Shown here: positions 43,041 to 56,808 of the stretch, piece by piece
How the letters are laid out: each line of letters opens with the position of its first letter
Numbering within the stretch: position 1 is the stretch's first letter
NCBI GenBank assembly: GCA_033032865.1
Contig: JAWHQI010000170.1
Location: forward strand, 1,299,001 to 1,363,000
Direction of reading: 5' to 3'
Length of the DNA stretch: 64,000 bases
Source: Dactylorhiza incarnata
Lineage: Eukaryota; Streptophyta; Magnoliopsida; Asparagales; Orchidaceae
The notes under the pieces: generated by a model
Database searches by the model: none
What the model was told of the DNA's origin: nothing
The model's input: only the letters and a program-made list of their open reading frames with translations
Made by a program: the position numbers and the translations under genes

Positions 43041-43935
43041 ATTCTTACACTCGCCCGTGGGTTTTCCGCATAATCGAGGGTTTTCGCCAGAGTTTTTCGA
43101 CCTACGCGCGAGTTTTTCGCTCAGGCGTGTTTTTCCTGCTGGGTGTGTTTTTCGGTCGGGCACGTATTTTTCGGTCGGGCGCGTGCTTTTCGACCGGACG
43201 TTCATTTTTCTCCCAGGCGGGCGTTTTTTTCGCCCGGGAGCGCGATTTTTCGCTCGAGCGCGCGGTTTTCACCCGAGCGCGTATTTTTCTCCCAGGCTGG
43301 CGTTTTTCGGTCGGACGGGTGTTTTTCAGCTTGCCGGGCATTTTTCGCCCGGGCGCTATTTTTTCGCTCGGGCGCGCGCTTTTCGGCCGGGCGCGTGTTT
43401 TTCGACCCGGGCACAGGTTTTTTAACCCGCGGGAATGTTTTTCGGTAGGGCGCACGTTTTTCTGCCCGAGAGCGCATTTTTCATCTGATCGCGAATTTTT
43501 CCGCCCGGGTACGAGTTTTTCTCCCGGGCGCGCAATTTTCGCCTGGGCGCACATTTTTCGTCGGGGCGCGCGTTTTTCCCACAGGCGCGTGTTTTTTGTT
43601 GGGCGCTCGATTTTCGCCCTGAAGCTCGTTTTTTGCTCGGGCGCGCATTTTTCTCCCAACCACTCATTTTTTGCTCGGACCGCAAAACGCACACCTGGGC
43701 CGAAAAACACCAGCTCGGGAGAAAATGTGCCCCGGTGAAAAAAATGTGCGCACGGGCAAAAAATGCACGTCTAGACAAAAAGTGTGCTTCCGTGCCAAAA
43801 AAATGCACTCCCAACCGAAGAACTCGCGATCGGGCAAAAAATGCGGTCATGGGCCAAAAAACACACATTGGCGAAAAGCACGCGTCCCGGAGAAAAATGC
43901 GCGCCCGGAAAAAAATGCGCACCTGGGCGAAAAAC
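43040..43935. repeat. GC-rich minisatellite, 18-20 bp units, switching orientation
   Basis: Units of the form TTTTTCGCCCGGGCGCGC repeat about 35 times up to about 43680, then the reverse complement form continues to 43935. No stop codons arise in most frames, so long spurious ORFs appear on both strands. Confidence 0.9.
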
Positions 43936-44020
43936 CTACAACTTAACACGCTAAAATTCATAGTTTTATGTTTAAAGATAATTTTTATTAAAGTAAAAAA
44001 TGGCCAAAATAAAAGTTGAA

Positions 44021-46429
<2,409 letters not shown>

Positions 46430-46952
46430 TCATTTCTTATGAAATGCTTGATCTGTGCCCTCCCCGGCTAGCTTTATCCTCTTATAATGTTCATCCACCT
46501 TAAAGTCAACCATTTCCCTGAACAAATTTGAGTCCAGAACACAGTCTGGGCTGCCATAAACTGCAGCCTGTATGCTCGCCATTAGTTTCGCAATCTCCCT
46601 TCCAGAAAATCCCTCAGTTTTTTTTGCCGCTTCACGGATAATGTCATCATTCACATCCTTGAGAACTATATTCTGCCGCTGCTTACTGAAAAGAGACCTC
46701 AATAAAGATTCAGGTTCAGGTTCAGCGGAAATGTATTGATTCAGGTAGAGTTTCAGCAGTTGAAAGCGCTCTTCCTCGCCGGGAAGTGGGAATTCGATTA
46801 CTTCATCGATGCGATCTGTAACTGCTGGATCGAGATCGCCGGGCCTGTTGGTTGCGAGGACAAGAACGATCTCTCTGGATTGATCGCCGGTTCGAAAGAG
46901 CAGCGCGTTCAGAGCACTCCGCTGAGATTCGCTCATGCTCATGTTGTTCCGC
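46430..46952 (-). CDS. ATAD3: ATAD3-type AAA ATPase, last exon
   Basis: The exon begins after TTCTACAG and encodes ERNNMSMSESQRSALNALLF, then IVLVLATNRPGDLDPAVTDR (sensor 1 and arginine-finger region), the lid part FSGREIAKLMASIQAAVYG and a normal family end before TGA. ATAD3 is an inner-mitochondrial-membrane AAA protein linked to nucleoid and cristae organisation. The preceding exon is at 56020-56168. Joined as GA+G the two exons read FLCERNN as expected, so the splice sites fit. The Walker A exon and N-terminus are not in the window, so I cannot say whether the gene works. No frame damage is seen in the visible exons. Confidence 0.9.
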
Positions 46953-47059
46953 CTGTAGAACAGCAGGAGCTAAACAAGATTAATGATGCATGTAATATAA
47001 ACAGTTAAAAGCAATCTTTAAAGGCCAAAAGAAACATACATGAAAATACTTTCACAGGA

Positions 47060-47714
47060 GTGCCCGAAAGTCTACGGAGTGAGTTTGTTGTGCTGCGCGA
47101 GATGAGACGGCGATCCGCAGAAGGGAGGCATCTCCCACATGTGTGCAGGAGTCAATTGACCCACTGGATGGTCATCCTCATGGAGGCCCAGTTGTGGTTG
47201 ATGTCACCCCACGTGTGTAACCACGTAAAGTCGAGGATGACATCCACGCCGCCCAAAGGAAAGAAATAAAAGTTGGTGGAGGTGCAGTAAAATCTCCCAA
47301 CTGGAATAGGAGGCGCGACAGAGGCAACTAGTCGGGGAGCGACGACCATCACCTAGGTAAACAAAAAAAAACGTCGTCAGGTTGGTGGGCAGCTGCAAGC
47401 GGGTCACCAAGACGTGGGAGACGAAATTATGGCTAGTGTCACTATCAATCATAATCACCACTGGTGTGCCATGCATAAGACCCTGAAGCTTCATGGTGCA
47501 CGGTCCTAAAATAGCCATGGTAGAAAAACACGAGAGCTCTACACGTTGGAAGGAGGTTGTTTCCTGGTCCGCTAAGAATAAGGGCGTCGAATTCAGCGGT
47601 CGTAACTTCGTCTCCATCGGCATACAGGAAAACCCGCAACTCCTTAAGCAGACAGTCGTGTGTCGGAAAGTGGAGTTACTTGCAGCGAAGCACAAACCCT
47701 TACTACGCAGATCA
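47060..47714 (-). pseudogene. Chromovirus gag end and protease remnant
   Basis: KGLCF with scattered Cys marks a damaged zinc knuckle, LRVFLYADGDEVTT the linker, and TMKLQGLMHGTPVVIMIDSD the protease, where the active-site Asp-Ser-Gly has become Asp-Ser-Asp. FPLGGVDVILDFTWLHTWGD continues in another frame. At least three frame changes; no RT follows. Confidence 0.82.
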
Positions 47715-47719
47715 TTATA

Positions 47720-48169
47720 TGATACGGTCCACCCAGGCTGGAATCGGAGCTGCTCGAATACCCCGCCACGCGAAGCAGCCCAGGGCAACGATCCATAGTC
47801 CGCCCCCGGTTAAGACCGCACCAGGGCCGCGGCCCCCACACCCCAACCCGTCTCCAGGACCAGTTTAATCACTGGCGGGTTGTTGAGGTTGGGGCTTGAA
47901 CCCCCGACCTCCTTGATAAGGAGCCTTCAACACGGCTCTCATCACCAACTGAGCCGTGTTGAAGGCTCCTTATCAAGGAGGTCGGGGGTTAAAGCCCCAA
48001 CCTCAACAACCCGCCAGTGATTAAACTGGTCCTGGAGACGGGTTGGGGTGTGGGGGCCGCGGCCCTGGTGCGGTCTTAACCGGGGGCGGACTATGGATCG
48101 TTGCCCTGGGCTGCTTCGCGTGGCGGGGTATTCGGGCAGCTCCGATTCCAGCCCGGGTGGACCGTATCA
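47720..48169. mobile_element. 450-bp palindromic element with TG...CA ends and tRNA-like core
   Basis: Two near-identical arms of about 215 bp meet head to head near 47944. Ends are TGATACGGTCC and GGACCGTATCA. TTATA flanks both sides (47715-47719 and 48170-48174), a 5-bp target duplication. Each arm holds a box-B-like GGTTCAAGCCC (GTTAAAGCC in the right arm) and a GAGGTCGGGGG hairpin; the left arm also has a box-A-like GGCTCAGTTGG read on the minus strand. It interrupts the chromovirus remnant. Pol III use is inferred only. Confidence 0.75.
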
Positions 48170-49821
48170 TTATACTCATGTGTTCAAAGGTGGTTGGGGG
48201 TGGTGGTCGACAGGGCCGAGGGAGGAGGGCTCGTTTGGGAGATGGGTGGTCATAGGTGGTGGATCCCCCGCGGAAGCTATGGAGGAACAGGAGGAATGAA
48301 TGAGGAGCAAGTCGAGGAGTTGGGTGCGGCCGGAGGGAAACGAGTCTGGTCCACCCGCTGGACCAAGAAATCTGCCTCTACCAAGCGGGCGACCTCCATA
48401 ACATCGATAAGATCTCAGGGATGATGAGTACGGAGCCGCGAGCGAATGTGGGGTTGGAAACCCTGAAGGAAGAAGCTCATATAGTGATCTGGAGGAAGAC
48501 TGGGGACGTAGTTGACGAGCTCGATGAACTCGTCGATATACTGAAAGAAGGCACAGAGCTCAAAATGCTAAAGTCGCGGGAGGGGCTGCTCGAGGAACAG
48601 GCGTGCACTGGATTGCTCGAGATGCGCGCTCTGGCAGCTTCAGAAGATTGTGTGTGATGAAGAAGCGAGGAAGGTGGGATGGAGGGTGTGCAGGTAGCGG
48701 TCAAAACCACTTCGATCCCGACAAACGGAATGTGATTGGTTGTGATCGGTGCTACGGAAGCCGTGTAGGAGCAAGAAGGTCGTCGTGGGTACACTAAAAG
48801 ATATCGAACACGCCGGAGAAGGGAGAAGCCTTATAGAGGCCGCGCGTTGACGCGAACAGTCTGGACAGGCGTGGTCGAAGACGGCGCAGGGCGCTGGCGC
48901 AGGTGATGTGCGGTTGTCGACAGTGGAGCTAGAGATGGAGATTTGTTTCCCTGCTGCAGAATGGCAAGGGTTGTGTCCCCTTGTTTTTTGTGTGTGGATG
49001 CCACGGAGGAAACGGAAATGATGGACGACAAAGGGGTGAAAAGTGGAATTCGTAACTCAACCGGTTGGATGAGAAAGAGATGAGGACCGAAAGATCTGAA
49101 CCATGTTGTTATGGGATTCTCCTGTAACAGCAGTGGCATCGTCGGTGGATGGCTGGAGGCGGGAATGATGACAGTTGGAGCCAAAAGTGTCCCCAACCTT
49201 CACGCTCAGATGCGAACTGCCAAAGACGGGGGAATTCAGGAGCTACAACTGACCAACTGCAAGGAGTCAGAGAGGGAAAAAGGGGGGTGAGGAAAATATT
49301 GCCACAAGCAAGCAGCCGACACCAGATTTCCCAACTCTGTGAACTGCACTAGATGTGGTATTTTATTACTTCCAAAAGCTATTAAAAGATTATAACCAAA
49401 TAGCAAAAACTGAGACGTCAGAGAGAGACGGGAGATTGAGAATGCACCAACATTGAGGCTTGGGCTCAATTTCAGTGCCCCTTTTTGGGTACCTTGGCCC
49501 CCTATTCATACTAATTGGGATCTGTCTGAACGGGCAGATATCAAAATTACGGGTTTCCCTGGATACAGGAGAACTAGGCAGGGAATAGAGAGAGAATGAG
49601 AGGGGCGGTCACTAAGGGTAGTAACCGCCCGAGCTTGGTTGCTTGGCTTGAAGATACTGACGGTGCGATTATTAAATTGTAACCACACAAACTGATGGCC
49701 CAAGGGGGGACAGATGGCGCGTTCACTAGGTGTAACCGCTCATGCTGCTTGATGCCCAAAGGCTCTTGCTCTGGCTAGGGTTGAATGGCTCTGGCCACAG
49801 ACGTAGGATTCCGGGTTAACA
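48170..49821 (-). mobile_element. Leader and LTR part of the chromovirus remnant
   Basis: Ser/Pro-rich low-complexity sequence on the minus strand (48170-49200) may be gag start and leader. An LTR-like start TGTTAACCCGGAATCC lies at about 49821. The LTR end and PBS are not clear. Confidence 0.45.
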
Positions 49822-49995
49822 TAATTCCCGCACTTTTTTGAGTCTGCGCGGACTTCGAAAAAGTAGACTGGTAACTGTGGAATCTGCGATTCGGCTTCAA
49901 TGCTGCTGAAAAATCTATTAATAGTTCGCCGTTTTGCAGATCATTTTCCGGGTGATTCCTTCATTACCTACTGCGGTTATAAACTCTAACAACAT

Positions 49996-52624
49996 ATGGC
50001 TTCTCGAAATAATTCGCTTCTTAAAGAGCAGCGAAGAAGGATGCCGCCCACTTATCCCCTTGTAAGAGGCAAAGAGGGAAGGGCGTTGCGGGCACATCCA
50101 AAGCGCTGGTTGCTGCTGAGGTGAAAACGAAGGGAGCAAGGCGGTCTCTCAGAAGTGGTCGTCGTTCTCAAGACTCTCGAGGCTTCCATAGAACTGAATG
50201 TGAGGAATACGCTGATTTCCGTCCAACCAAAGCTAACAGGTGCAATCTGTTATGGGCCGGGCCCCGGGGCTCTGGGACTCTGGGCTTTATCATCCGCTCC
50301 CGCCCCCAGGGTTTTGTCCCTCCCATAACAGGCCCGCGGACCATACACCCCAACCCCTTTCGGCACGTGTTCTCGGCACCGCGGGTTGTTGAGGCGGGGG
50401 CTCGATCCCCCGACCTCCTTGATATGAGCCCTTAACGCCAGCTCATATCATCCAACTGCACCGCGGTGCAGTTGGATGATATGAGCTGGCGTTAAGGGCT
50501 CATATCAAGGAGGTCGGGGGATCGAGCCCCCGCCTCAACAACCCGCGGTGCCGTGAACACGTGCCGAAAGGGGTTGGGGTGTATGGCCCGCGGGCCTGTT
50601 ATGGGAGGGACAAAACCCTGGGGGCGGGAGCGGATGATAAAGCCCAGAGTCCCAGAGCCCCGGGGCCCAGCCCATAACATAAAAGCGCGGTGCAGTTGGA
50701 TGATATGAGCTGGCGTTAAGGGCTCATATCAAGGAGGTCGGGGGATCGAGCCCCCGCCTCAACAACCCGCGGTGCCGAGAACACGTGCCGAAAGGGGTTG
50801 GGGTGTATGGCCCGCGGGCCTGTTATGGGAGGGACAAAACCCTGGGGGCGGGAGCGGATGATAAAGCCCAGAGTCCCAGAGCCTCGGGGCCCGGCCCATA
50901 ACATAAAAGCGCGGTGCAGTTGGATGATATGAGTTGGCGTTAAGGGCTCATATCAAGGAGGTCGGGGGATCGAACCCCCGCCTCAACAACCCGCGGTGCC
51001 GAGAACACGTGTCGAAAGGGGTTGGGGTGTATGGCCCGCGTGCCTGTTATGGGAGGGACAAAACCCTGGGGGCGGGAGCGGATGATAAAGCCCAGAGTCC
51101 CAGAGCCTCGGGGCCCGGCCCATAACACAATCACTCCTGATTTGGGAGATGAGGAGCTGAACGCATTCTTCGAGAGGTATGAGGATGCTCCGGTGGACGC
51201 TTCGGGCAAGAAGAAGCGGAAGAAGGGTCATAAAAAGGAGGTCACCAGGAAAAGGCAAAAGCATGTTGCTGTAGAGGAGAGGGAGGAAAGACTTCCCTCC
51301 GAAATTATCCACTTGGATGTGGACGAGTCTGAGCAGACTCCTCAGGATGAGGACCTGCCCATCACCCAACTGACTGATAATCCAGCGCCGGACGCGGTTA
51401 CTGCGGAGGATCTTGTAGGCGAGGCTGTCAAAAAGGCCTGCGGCCTACAGGATGAGACGTTGGACGAGGTTGTCGAGACGCTGCGGCTTGAGCAGGAGGC
51501 TCGGGAGCGAGTGGTCGCCGAGGAGGCGGGGAAGGAAGTCGAGAGACTGCGGCTGGAGAAGGAAAAGGAGGCCCAAGACAGGGCAGACACCGAGAGAGTG
51601 TCGAAGGCGGCTGAGAAGAAGCAGAAAGTTGTTGAGAAGAAGCAGAAAGCTGTCGAGAAGAAGCAGAGGGATGCTGAGGAGGCGCGGGTGCAAAACGAGG
51701 CTCCAATGGTTGCTGAGACCGTGTGATGCGAGGTTGAGCCGAAGGGCAAAGCGAACATTGTCTCGGGACCGTCGGACACCTTGGCTCAGTTCACAGTGCT
51801 GACGTCACCGTGATTATGGGCGAAGGCCGAGGAACTGGCACTGGAGATCTGCGGAGGCTGAGGAATGTTCGCAACAACTCCTCCTGGAGACCCAGGGTTT
51901 GCCCCTTCCACCGCTGAAGTCGGAGTCAATCGTCATCCCTCCCTTGGTGGGGGCGGCTCCAGGTGAGCGCATGTTGAGTCATGAACAGATGAAAGAACGA
52001 AGGAGACAGGGCGAACAGTCGCGGAAGCGATTCCTCCAGCGAACTGACCCTAAGCGGCTCAGACGTCCTGTGTGGGCTTCTGGGGCGGTATCCTCTACTG
52101 ATGCTTACGACTTTGGCAGGAGCGATCAAGTCCCTGAAGAAGTATTGGTGGCGGATACATAGGGTATATCCGCCCTCACATATTGTTTGGTTATGAAATA
52201 AACTAAATATCTTAACTGTGGCTGCCGCGATTACCTTTGTAGGGACCGCGTCATCTGCACTTGCTAGGCTGGAGGAGGAGATGGCGTCGCAGCGGAGGGA
52301 GTTGCGGAATTTGAAGGATAGGATCCACGACCTGGAGATAAGTGATATGCACAAAGATGAAAAAAAATAGTTGCACTTACCTTGGAAGTTTCTCGGTGGA
52401 AGCAGAGAGACTCGTCGGACGGTGCGGCTACAGGATCAAGGTCGCGGCAACTTCCTGATGATGTTGGCGTCCCCTATGAAGTGCGTGTGTGGAAGGACGT
52501 GCATGCTCTACACAGCATAGGTGCGCAATTGAATAGAGGTCTGGCGGTCGGTCACAAGGCCTATAGCGATCTTGTCAACTACTTGGCTCACATAGGTGTG
52601 GAGTGCGTTCCTCCGCGGGACTAG
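49996..52624 (+). pseudogene. Tat antisense-type gene (aORF2-like), plus strand, interrupted
   Basis: ATG at 49996 starts a Lys/Arg-rich first exon (ASRNNSLLKEQRRRMPP) ending at a GTGAAA donor near 50121, comparable to exon 1 of aORF2 in element C. After the palindromic array the gene goes on with KKKRKKGHKKEVTRKRQK, an acidic part and a long coiled coil (AAEKKQKVVEKKQKAVEKK) to a stop at 51726. Later blocks at 51899-52162 and 52382-52624 contain a basic part and HSIGAQLNRGLAVGHKAYSD. The assignment rests on layout and composition rather than strong identity, so it may be another retroelement gene. Confidence 0.45.
50248..51127. mobile_element. 880-bp palindromic/tandem element with TG...CA ends and tRNA-like units
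   Basis: One inverted unit (50248-50460) and three direct units (from about 50461, 50689 and 50912), each about 215-225 bp. The outer ends are TGTTATGGGC and GCCCATAACA, flanked by CAATC on both sides (50243-50247 and 51128-51132). Each unit has GGTGCAGTTGG (box-A-like), a hairpin and GGGGATCGAGCCCC (box-B-like), and ends in an 83-bp block that itself runs TGTTATGGG to CCCATAACA. It shares CTCAACAACCCGC and AAGGAGGTCGGGGG with the 47.7-kb element. Confidence 0.78.
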
Positions 52625-52940
52625 AATTAGCTTGGACGATTTGAGAAACATTTTTACTGATTTGTCTGTAATAAACATTAATTATTCTGACTTCTTTTGT
52701 GCGCGCAGTTACGTGCTTGCTTCTCTGTTGTTTACATGATGTCTTGTTTGTTTTAATCTCTTGCTTAGAATGTTGTGGATGTTGCGTTGTGGCGGTTGCA
52801 TGAGGTTGATGCGTACACATGCCATGCTATCCACTGTTGTGTTTTGTAGGTAGTCATTCGGGAGAGGCGGTTACTAGATGCGTAACCACACAAGCTTGAA
52901 CTGCCGACGTTTCGGCTTTCGATGCTAGATACAGGCGAAA

Positions 52941-53201
52941 AACTATAAATAGGAGATGCCTCCCGCTCATTACGTACATTACGAAGAAGCTGAACCGGTT
53001 GGTGCAGTCATTGGCGATGGTGTCTAAGCGAGTAGAATGCGCGACCACAGTCCTGTCCGCCCGGCCTGGAATTCCTTCGATTCCAGAGTTGGAGTTTAAC
53101 AACTTCCTGTCTCGACACCCTCTTGACCCTCATTACTCGGTGTCACTGTGCCGCATGACCTCTACCCTGGCATTAGTAACATTAGATTATCCCAAGCTTT
53201 T

Positions 53202-53246
<45 letters not shown>
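52941..53246 (+). pseudogene. Start of another antisense-type gene with TATA box, cut at a poly-G run
   Basis: ACTATAAATAGGAG at about 52946 is followed by an ATG near 53019 and about 60 codons (MVSKRVECATTVLSARPGIP, PELEFNNFLSRHPLDPHYSV) that run into about 44 G. TATA box, leader and G-run recall aORF genes of the Tat elements. No clear protein match. Confidence 0.4.
53203..53246 (+). repeat. Poly-G tract of about 44
   Basis: The longest homopolymer in the window. Its real length is uncertain because such runs are hard to sequence. Confidence 0.85.
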
Positions 53247-53248
<2 letters not shown>

Positions 53249-53360
53249 AGTAGCGATAGATTCGCCTTCTGTTTACGGGAGCTCGACTATGCATAGATGT
53301 AGCGAATCCATGATGAGAAAATTTGCTTCTTAAGACCAGTGGTGCGTAGGTATTGTCATA

Positions 53361-53865
53361 TTATAAAGCAAAATGGAAAATTTGCTCGGCTGACTTAAGA
53401 TGGTGGGGAATAAGTTCCCTACGAATTTCAACACCGTCCCGAAATTGGGAGGTAGTCATTATGCGCTCTTCGGTGATATCACTTCTAACAACGAGCTCGT
53501 CAAAATGAGTCATATACTCTGCTACAGAAAGGGTCCCTTGTCGTAAGTTGTAGAGATAATCTAGGAGCTGACTCTGGTGTGAAGTAGGTAAGTATCTTTC
53601 TGTGAGTTTCTGCTTCATATCATCACATCGGTTGATGGAATAATAACTCTCTCTCTCTCCCCCTCTAAGAAACGCTCAAGACTCGTCCAATATATTTTGG
53701 CTTGCCCAGTTTCATTCTAGTAAACCTCACTCGTCTCTCATCAGTCATCTCGTACCAATCAAAATAATTGTCAATATCTAGAAGTAAATCATTAAAATCC
53801 TTCAGGTCTGGCTGGCCATCGAAGGACGAAGCGTCAATACAGATGCGGCTAGTGATATATCATCC
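53361..53865 (-). pseudogene. Ty3/gypsy (chromovirus) gag remnant
   Basis: From high to low coordinates: DLLLDIDNYFDWYEMTDERR, RMKLGKPKYIGRV, a stop region with a CT-rich insertion, then MKQKLTERYLPTSHQSQLLD and LRQGTLSVAEYMTHFDELVV. This is the standard capsid domain of chromovirus gag. It ends abruptly at about 53361. Confidence 0.87.
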
Positions 53866-54074
53866 CCAATATGACCTCTATGAGGCTCAAGATAATCCAT
53901 AAAATCATCATCTATATCGTACTCAAATCGTGCTTGAGGGATACCCAAAATATTTTTAAAATCGGACATCCACATATCGTGTTAGAACTAGTAGCTTGGT
54001 TGTCTAATGGAATGGATTCCGTCATAATGTGCTTAAACACTTTGCCATTAAGAAGCATGCAACAAATGACCCTA

Positions 54075-55397
54075 ACATTGGGCTCTGATATCAAATTTAA
54101 CGTAGGAGGTCATGGTGTGAGTATGACCTAATAGAATTCTAATAGATGAATGCAAGTGTACTGTCGTGGAGCGATTTGAATGATGCAATGCTCATATAAT
54201 TATCTCACAAGTAATTAGAAAATTCTGAAATTAATTGGAGAATTTACAAACATGCACAATAGAAATTAGATTTTAGAAACACAAGCAAGATTCAATTAGA
54301 ATTAAAAAGAAGTGTGTTTAATGAAATCTTTCAAGCACAATAAAGTAAGGTAAACTTTTGCAAATCAAGATCTCAAATCATATGTATTTTTACATAATCA
54401 TCAACACAAAGTAATATAGACTTCAAATCAGAATTTATGCAAGTGATTGGGTTCCAAGGAAGACGTGTGTTGCTGATTTCAGGCCTAGACAGCGAAGTTC
54501 ATGCAGTTCAAGTGCTGAAATGGCATATTTCTACACTGTTTTAGATTTCCATGGGGCATAACTGCTATTGGAGAAGTTGTGGGGTTGTGGCGATGTGAAG
54601 GACTTGTTCGGCAAGGCAATCTAGTGGCAGGAATTGTGACTGTTGGCTGGATAGAAGGCTCAGGATCTCCAAAACAGGACAGGATTCACTGGTATGGAGT
54701 CAGCAGCTAGTGTAGGCGCTGGTGATGTCTTTCCAGGCGGGGCTGCTACAGGAAGATCACCCGGAGTTATCGGCGCTGGTGATGTCCTTAGATCCGGAAA
54801 ATCTCTGGTTAGGTGCTCCTCTCGGACTGGAAGTAGAAGGAACCGCCAATAAATACCTCGGTAGTAAGCCATTACAGCAGTTGTGGACATCTTTTGAGGA
54901 GTTACAAAGTAAGGCCGTAAGTAGGAGTTACCGGTAATTACTAGAGTGGAAGTTGAGGGGAGATGGAATGGTGTTTGTCTGGCCCCTTGGGGATGGGTTC
55001 CAGCAGCTAAGGAGGAGGCAAATGAGGGCTACAAGGGAAGAGTAGGTCTAGGCTTCGGCACGTAGATTTCACGGCTTCGGCACCATAGAGAGATCGCGGA
55101 AACTTGAAATTTAAGTCCAAATTCTGCAATCCTCCAAAAATAGCCCCTAAAATCATATATATAAGCTAGAAACACAAAACGAACGGTCATGATTGGCCGA
55201 TACAAAAAAAATGAAATGTGCTAATAAATTACATAAAAATACACAAAAAAACTTAAAATTATTCTGTTATCACTCTAAACGCGATTACGGACTCGGATCA
55301 TCCATATGACAATACTAACTCCTTATGCAAGTGTAAACTCGAACGGGCACTAATAAGAGTCAGCCCCCCCCCCCCCCAAATTGTGATCCCCATCAGT
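54075..55397 (-). mobile_element. PBS and probable LTR of the gypsy gag remnant
   Basis: On the minus strand TTTGATATCAGAGCCC (about 54086-54101) resembles the initiator-tRNA-Met PBS. The DNA upstream of it on that strand is non-coding, contains a poly-C run at about 55363-55377, and may be the LTR, starting near TGATGGGGATCACAA at about 55394. The LTR ends are not firmly placed. Confidence 0.45.
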
Positions 55398-56019
55398 AAG
55401 TAGGTTAGGAAGCTTATGGACAATGGATAAGAATAATGATTATTTTGTAAAATTAAAATCAATTTTTGTCAACCATGGCCGGGAAATTCACTCTATTCAG
55501 GCTAACGGTAATGAATGTAGAACTATGAGCATGTTGTGTGATATGCAACTTCGGAGCACCAATCTGGTTGAGAAACTAGTTTGGGATAACTAAGAGATTG
55601 TTGGCAGGGATGTTTGCTAGCTAATTTGATTGAGGGTAATCATTGCTGAAATTTGGGAGCATAGGATTACAGGAGATGAGCACAGAGATTATTGGTATTG
55701 ACATTGTGATATTGGGGAGTACGAACTAGTTTGTGCTCGGTTTTTTTACCATGTAGGTTACCACCACAGTTCAGTTCTAAGGTTTGATGTAAGAATGGGT
55801 AGTGTAAGTTTTCTACATGCCTTCTGTGTGTCATTAGAACATCCTTTTCCAAGGGGAATCTCTTGCGACTGGAGATACCTTTTCTAATTCAGTTTTTCAT
55901 CTACTGTAATTCTACACGTGACAATATCTTTTTTGGTTGTGAATTGAAATAATCTAGCAATCTAAAACTAAGAAAAATAATGATAATAAGCAGATGTCAA
56001 ATTTAAGATTAAAACTTAC

Positions 56020-56168
56020 TCACACAGGAATGCATCGGCCTCATCAATGAAAAGCAACAACCCCTTTCTTGATTTTTTCGCCCAATCAAAAATTTCATGT
56101 ATCTTGGTAACAGCTTGTGAACCTAAAGGTGCTACATCTCCTCCCGTCATCATTGCATAATCTAGACC
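56020..56168 (-). CDS. ATAD3: ATAD3-type AAA ATPase, Walker B exon
   Basis: 149 bp between TTTGTAG and GTAAGT. It encodes [16 protein letters not shown], then [20 protein letters not shown], the Walker B motif with catalytic Glu, and ends within a Glu codon completed by the exon at 46952. The Walker A (P-loop) exon expected upstream on the minus strand is not visible between 56169 and 64000. Confidence 0.9.
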
Positions 56169-56808
56169 CTACAAATCCAGGAAGAAAACAAATCAGAAAT
56201 TTAGAGGAAGCACAAAGCAAATGTTTAATCACACCTTCAAGAATAAGAGAGAGATCAAAAGTACAATTTGTGAAAATCAAATTAAAGAACACCTATGTTC
56301 AATTGTCAAAAATGCAGTTTTATACTTGTGCAGCTTTCTTGATAATTGTGGCAACTTTATAGTGGTATCCACGGCTAGTATTTCAGTTGATATCACTGAT
56401 TGGGTAGTGGTGATCTTTTTCTGCTATATGGTATTTTCTGTTTTTTAGAACAACAGTAATCGAATTTCAAAGGGACCGCTTACAAATTGGGGTGTGAGAT
56501 GTATGAAGCTCAATCAATTAGTATTTTAATAAAATTCTAACTGGATGTGCATTACCTTTTTTTCCATGAGCCGCTCATTAATCAAGATATTAGCAAAATG
56601 AGGCTAGTTTTTTGTTAATTATTTATTTTCTATCTTTTTTTCAAAAATTTAATGTGGACTGACGGTGTGATTGATTGCACTCAGATTATATACAAGTTGA
56701 TTTCAGTACATGAGTAGATTTCAACTCGTTAAGTGGCTTTCCTGATTCTGAATTGAAGACTTGGAATTGGACAGTGTGATTGATTGCACTCAGATATTAG
56801 CAAAATGA
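56169..56808. other. AT-rich DNA upstream of the Walker B exon
   Basis: Probably ATAD3 intron. Short direct repeats: GATATTAGCAAAATGAGGCT at about 56587 and 56792, and GATTGATTGCACTCAGAT at about 56669 and 56778. No coding exon seen. Confidence 0.5.

Larger units (their letters stand above)
42449..44020 (+). repeat. Second copy of the glycosyltransferase upstream segment, with 1.4 kb inserted
   Basis: 42449-42533 matches 681-766 and 43948-44020 matches 788-860, same order and strand. The DNA between them carries the inverted-repeat end and the minisatellite described next. Confidence 0.75.
46953..56019 (-). other. About 9-kb intron of the ATAD3 gene, filled with transposons
   Basis: Donor GTAAGTTTT at 56019 and acceptor TTCTACAG at 46953. 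It contains two chromovirus remnants (both on the gene's strand), two palindromic TG...CA elements and Tat antisense-gene fragments. 55400-56019 shows nothing recognisable. Confidence 0.8.

Noticed and set aside
43057..44019. Overlapping open frames of 100-200 codons
   Set aside because: Same minisatellite effect as at 57 kb, with unit orientation switching midway.
47493..48424. Plus-strand frames of about 65-107 codons across the palindrome and beside it
   Set aside because: The same peptides (for example MWGPRPWCGLNRGRTMDRCP) appear on both strands because the arms are inverted copies; no independent support.
50461..50560. Functional tRNA genes in the palindromic units
   Set aside because: Box-A- and box-B-like motifs are present but no full cloverleaf with acceptor stem and normal anticodon loop can be drawn; the T-arm is part of a longer hairpin.
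50248..51127. CRISPR-like array
   Set aside because: Repeats are 215-225 bp with no unique spacers, in plant DNA; they are mobile-element units.
53203..53246. Poly-Gly protein segment
   Set aside because: A 44-base G run gives poly-Gly in all three frames; it is a homopolymer of uncertain length.
56020..56030. Alternative ATAD3 donor GTGAGT four bases earlier
   Set aside because: Using it puts the next exon out of frame with an early stop; GTAAGT restores the family sequence.
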